From: Pseudoalteromonas rhizosphaerae
GTDB lineage: Bacteria; Pseudomonadota; Gammaproteobacteria; Enterobacterales; Alteromonadaceae
Length of the DNA stretch: 64,000 nucleotides
Reading direction: 5' to 3'
Assembly: GCF_902498845.1 (NCBI RefSeq)
Contig: NZ_CABVLM010000003.1
Span: forward strand, 1 to 64,000
Both the position numbers and the translations under genes were made by a program. Shown in pieces: positions 61,243 through 64,000 of the stretch (positions are counted from its first letter, which is position 1; the number at the start of each line of letters is the position of its first letter). The notes under the pieces were generated by a model. The model was given only the letters and a program-made list of their open reading frames with translations. It ran no database searches and was not told the origin of the DNA.

Positions 61243-61319
61243 GGCTAAGTAGCTCAGCTGGTTAGAGCACATCACTCATAATGATGGGGTCACAGGTTCA
61301 AATCCCGTCTTAGCCACCA
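61243..61319 (+). tRNA. tRNA-Met (CAT) copy 1
   Basis: Complete 77-base cloverleaf with acceptor GGCTAAG/CTTAGCC, anticodon loop CTCATAA and encoded CCA. It is the elongator type, judging from similarity to E. coli metT; a lysidine-modified Ile tRNA is less likely. Confidence 0.95.
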
Positions 61320-61382
61320 TTATTTTTTGTTGCTCAATGAAGAGTTTAAAATAACTACCTAGTGTTTTATTACACAAAGTAT

Positions 61383-61459
61383 GCAGGAGTGATGGAATTG
61401 GCAGTTGTCTTGAATTAGACGCTGGGTTAAGGTTCCAAAACGTTGTTACCTGTATATAC
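61383..61459 (+). pseudogene. Truncated tRNA-Leu remnant 1
   Basis: Starts GCAGGAGTGATGGAATTGG like the intact tRNA-Leu, then has an altered D-loop insert (CAGTTGTCTTGAATTAGACG) and lacks the T arm and CCA. Confidence 0.7.
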
Positions 61460-61462
61460 GAT

Positions 61463-61547
<85 letters not shown>

Positions 61548-61585
61548 TATTCTTGATAAGAATTAAAATTATCAATTGTTATTGT

Positions 61586-61660
61586 TGGGATATCGCCAAG
61601 CGGTAAGGCACCAGGTTTTGATCCTGGCATTCCCAGGTTCAAATCCTGGTATCCCAGCCA
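61586..61660 (+). tRNA. tRNA-Gln (TTG) copy 1
   Basis: Complete 75-base tRNA starting TGGGATATCGCCAAG, anticodon loop TTTTGAT (TTG), with encoded CCA. Confidence 0.96.
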
Positions 61661-61665
61661 ACAAT

Positions 61666-61742
61666 GGCTAAGTAGCTCAGCTGGTTAGAGCACATCACTC
61701 ATAATGATGGGGTCACAGGTTCAAATCCCGTCTTAGCCACCA
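61666..61742 (+). tRNA. tRNA-Met (CAT) copy 2
   Basis: Identical to copy 1, only 5 bases after tRNA-Gln. Confidence 0.95.
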
Positions 61743-61837
61743 TTTCTTTTTTAGAAGTGGCTCTGCAAGAGTTAAATTGCAACTCAATGAAGAGTTTAAA
61801 ATAACTACCATTTCTTTGATTAATTCAAAGTGATAAT

Positions 61838-61922
<85 letters not shown>

Positions 61923-61962
61923 TGTTCTTGATAAGAACTAAAACTATCAATTGATTCTTTGT

Positions 61963-62037
61963 TGGGATATCGCCAAGCGGTAAGGCACCAGGTTTTGATC
62001 CTGGCATTCCCAGGTTCAAATCCTGGTATCCCAGCCA
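61963..62037 (+). tRNA. tRNA-Gln (TTG) copy 2
   Basis: Identical to copy 1 (75 bases, CCA present). Confidence 0.96.
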
Positions 62038-62121
62038 ACTTCTTCTACCAAAGAGTGTTGTTAAAGAATAACTCTAGCTACGAGTATAAACAGCAAAAAC
62101 GTATATAATTATACAGACTAT

Positions 62122-62196
62122 GCGGGAGTGGCGGAATTGACAGTTGTCTTTAATTAGACGCTGGATTTAGGTTCCAATACATTAATACTGTATATG
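62122..62196 (+). pseudogene. Truncated tRNA-Leu remnant 2
   Basis: Begins with an exact tRNA-Leu 5' end (GCGGGAGTGGCGGAATTG), then diverges in the D loop and keeps only CTGGATTTAGGTTCCA of the anticodon arm. No T arm. Confidence 0.7.
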
Positions 62197-62202
62197 CACG
62201 AT

Positions 62203-62287
<85 letters not shown>

Positions 62288-62327
62288 TGTTCTTGATAAG
62301 AATTAAAACTATCAACTGTTTCTTTGT

Positions 62328-62402
62328 TGGGATATCGCCAAGCGGTAAGGCACCAGGTTTTGATCCTGGCATTCCCAGGTTCAAATCCTGGTATCCCAGC
62401 CA
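62328..62402 (+). tRNA. tRNA-Gln (TTG) copy 3
   Basis: Identical to copy 1 (75 bases, CCA present). Confidence 0.96.
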
Positions 62403-62487
62403 ACATTCTTCTACCAAAGAATGTTGTTAAAGAATAACTCTAGCTACGAGTATAAACAGCAAAAACGTATATAATTATACAGACTAT

Positions 62488-62562
62488 GCGGGAGTGGCGG
62501 AATTGACAGTTGTCTTTAATTAGACGCTGGATTTAGGTTCCAATACATTAATACTGTATATG
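62488..62562 (+). pseudogene. Truncated tRNA-Leu remnant 3
   Basis: Near-identical to remnant 2 and 366 bases after it; part of the tandem unit. Confidence 0.7.
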
Positions 62563-62568
62563 ATCGAT

Positions 62569-62653
<85 letters not shown>

Positions 62654-62691
62654 TGTTCTTACCTAGAACTAAAACTAATAAAATTTAAAGT

Positions 62692-62766
62692 TGGGATATC
62701 GCCAAGCGGTAAGGCACCAGGTTTTGATCCTGGCATTCCCAGGTTCAAATCCTGGTATCCCAGCCA
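62692..62766 (+). tRNA. tRNA-Gln (TTG) copy 4
   Basis: Identical to copy 1, last tRNA of the array. A heptanucleotide repeat follows. Confidence 0.96.
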
Positions 62767-62786
62767 ATTTTATAAATACCCTTCTC

Positions 62787-62881
62787 TATCTTTTATCTTT
62801 TATCTTTTATCTTTTATCTTTTATCTTTTATCTTTTATCTTTTATCTTTTATCTTTTATCTTTTATCTTTTATCTTTTATC
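62787..62881. repeat. Heptanucleotide tandem repeat (TATCTTT)
   Basis: About 13.6 uninterrupted copies of the 7-mer TATCTTT, 20 bases after the last tRNA-Gln. It lies in no supported gene. Such pure short repeats change copy number easily by slippage. Confidence 0.95.
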
Positions 62882-62959
62882 AAAAAATTATATGAGTGAG
62901 CTTTCGCCCACCCTAGCCATTCTATTAACACCAATTACATTAAATTAGTTAGCTATTTA

Positions 62960-63121
62960 ATACCAATCTACATAAATATTTAACCATTCTAGCGAGCTAA
63001 ATAAAGCGCTAACTGCGTTATAATTTTTTCAAGTAGAACAACTACATGTCAAAATTTACGCCTTGTTATCACTGTATTTATCTGTCGCTATAAATGGTCA
63101 GTAACTTAACACGATTGGTAT
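62960..63121. repeat. 162-bp dispersed repeat with terminal inverted repeats, copy 2
   Basis: Same element as at 21478-21639: ATACCAATC and GATTGGTAT at the ends, equal length, with some substitutions and a few base changes in the internal palindrome (GTAGAACAACTAC). It lies between the tRNA array and ubiF, a gap (62767-63162) that otherwise holds only the heptanucleotide repeat. Confidence 0.85.
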
Positions 63122-63162
63122 AATTCGCTATGATAATCATATTTTTAATAAAATGAGAATTC

Positions 63163-64000
63163 TTAACTGATTTCACCGCTAATCGCATATTTTAATACCC
63201 AATGCTTTACCGGTCCGGTTTTATTTGCCATTTTCAAAAACTGACTGCGTGCCCACTGCAATGGAGTTAGTTGATTAGAAAAACCAAAATAACAAGCGTC
63301 CATCATACTCATCATTAACAAATTTGCTTTGCGTCTAGTTTGCTCATATTGTTTAAGATATTGTGCAGCACCTATATCGTCTGCATTTTTTAATATATCA
63401 GCAAGCGCTACGACATCTTGAAAACCTAAGTTAACCCCTTGCCCAGCGAGCGGATTAATCGTATGCGCTGCATCACCAACCAGCACGATACGGCCATCTG
63501 AATAGCTGTTGGCATGTTGGCGGGCTAACGGAAAAACAGCATGCTCTATGATATCAAAATCCCCAGCTAAGGGCGGGAAATGTGCAAGCAGTTGCTGTTT
63601 TAATTCGCTTGCTGAGAGTTGCTGCCATTGCTTTAACTGCTTTGCATCGTGGTAACAAATTAAATTGGCGTATGGCGCCTGCATAGGTAAAAAAGCTACC
63701 GGACCTGTGGGCTTAAACTGCTGCCATGTTTTTACTTGTTGCGCAGCGTCTAGTTTTATTAATACTCCCATACAATGCTGACCATATTGCCAACCCGTAA
63801 CACCAATACCTGCCTGTTGACGTAATAACGATTGCCCACCATCTGCAGCAACAACTAAATCAGCTGTATATTGCTGCTCACCATAATGCAATGTCACTTG
63901 CTGTTCGCTTTGCTCAATTGCGGACAATGATTGAGGTGTTTCAATCACTTCGATATTGTGCTGTGCAAACTGTTGCCAGATACTCGCTTGAATTAAATTA
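63163..64000 (-). CDS. ubiF: 2-octaprenyl-3-methyl-6-methoxy-1,4-benzoquinol hydroxylase, partial
   Basis: An FAD-dependent hydroxylase of ubiquinone synthesis. The frame is open to the window edge, so the N terminus, with the FAD Rossmann motif, is missing. What is seen matches UbiF: AADGGQSLLRQQAGI, WQYGQHCMG, TWQQFKPTGPVAFLPM, and the FAD motif DGRIVLVGDAAHTINPLAGQG. UbiH and UbiI are paralogs; the C-terminal region (MDACYFGFSNQLTPL) favours UbiF. A start at 63948 would be internal and is rejected. Confidence 0.88.
   Translation of the reverse strand, partial: NLIQASIWQQFAQHNIEVIETPQSLSAIEQSEQQVTLHYGEQQYTADLVVAADGGQSLLRQQAGIGVTGWQYGQHCMGVLIKLDAAQQVKTWQQFKPTGPVAFLPMQAPYANLICYHDAKQLKQWQQLSASELKQQLLAHFPPLAGDFDIIEHAVFPLARQHANSYSDGRIVLVGDAAHTINPLAGQGVNLGFQDVVALADILKNADDIGAAQYLKQYEQTRRKANLLMMSMMDACYFGFSNQLTPLQWARSQFLKMANKTGPVKHWVLKYAISGEIS

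Overview
The window is chromosomal DNA of a marine gammaproteobacterium of the order Alteromonadales, most likely Pseudoalteromonas or a close relative. This is inferred from gene orders (rsxABCDGE-nth, smc-zipA-ligA, speA-speB, hemA-prfA-prmC-sirB2-sirB1-kdsA, lolB-ispE-prs-rplY-pth-ychF), from proteins close to but distinct from the E. coli ones, from the AT-rich composition, and from very large tandem tRNA arrays. No rRNA operon, prophage, insertion sequence, integrase or CRISPR array was seen.

Layout. 1-60 is the 3' part of tRNA-Asn. 0.2-9.2 kb holds a degenerate GGDEF/EAL membrane protein, the six-gene Rsx electron-transport operon and nth. 9.2-12.3 kb is an accessory zone: a lipoprotein alpha-amylase and a small-membrane-protein/GNAT pair, each followed by an extra copy of the 3' third of nth. 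12.5-17.2 kb carries a PLP decarboxylase, a chemoreceptor, gloA and a YbiI-like zinc-finger protein. 17.4-18.9 kb is a minus-strand tRNA array (six Glu, one Ala, plus three decayed Glu copies). 19.6-21.4 kb is a plus-strand tRNA-Val array (seven intact, eight decayed or remodelled). 21.8-28.5 kb has a pseudoreceiver/TPR protein, msrB and the smc-zipA-ligA operon, which continues to 32.0 kb and is followed by a SpoU methyltransferase, an AaeXAB-like efflux operon and the putrescine genes speA-speB (to 39.1 kb). 39.4-46.5 kb is a mosaic of single genes (GNAT, an unrecognised 463-residue protein, sulfotransferase, cysZ, rlmM and others). 46.5-55.9 kb runs leftward from hemA to gcvA, with an HD-GYP gene and a DUF819 transporter inserted in the classical order. 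55.9-61.0 kb runs rightward from lolB to ychF. 61.2-62.8 kb is a third tRNA array (Met, Leu, Gln in tandem units of about 365 bp). The window ends inside ubiF.

Functional links. RsxABCDGE is a membrane electron-transfer complex that in E. coli re-reduces SoxR. SpeA and SpeB together make putrescine from arginine. PrfA (release factor) and PrmC (its methylase) are adjacent. SMC, ZipA and LigA serve chromosome segregation, division and replication. The 24 complete and one partial tRNA genes, driven by promoters with GC-rich discriminators, fit a fast-growing copiotroph.

The most unusual content is: (a) repeated acquisition of cargo downstream of nth, each cargo carrying its own nth 3' end; (b) tRNA-derived repeat families, including remodelled tRNA-Val units with an expanded anticodon arm and a tRNA-Val pair differing only by compensatory acceptor-stem changes; (c) a 162-bp palindrome-ended dispersed repeat just downstream of two of the tRNA arrays. 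No complete novel enzyme system was found.
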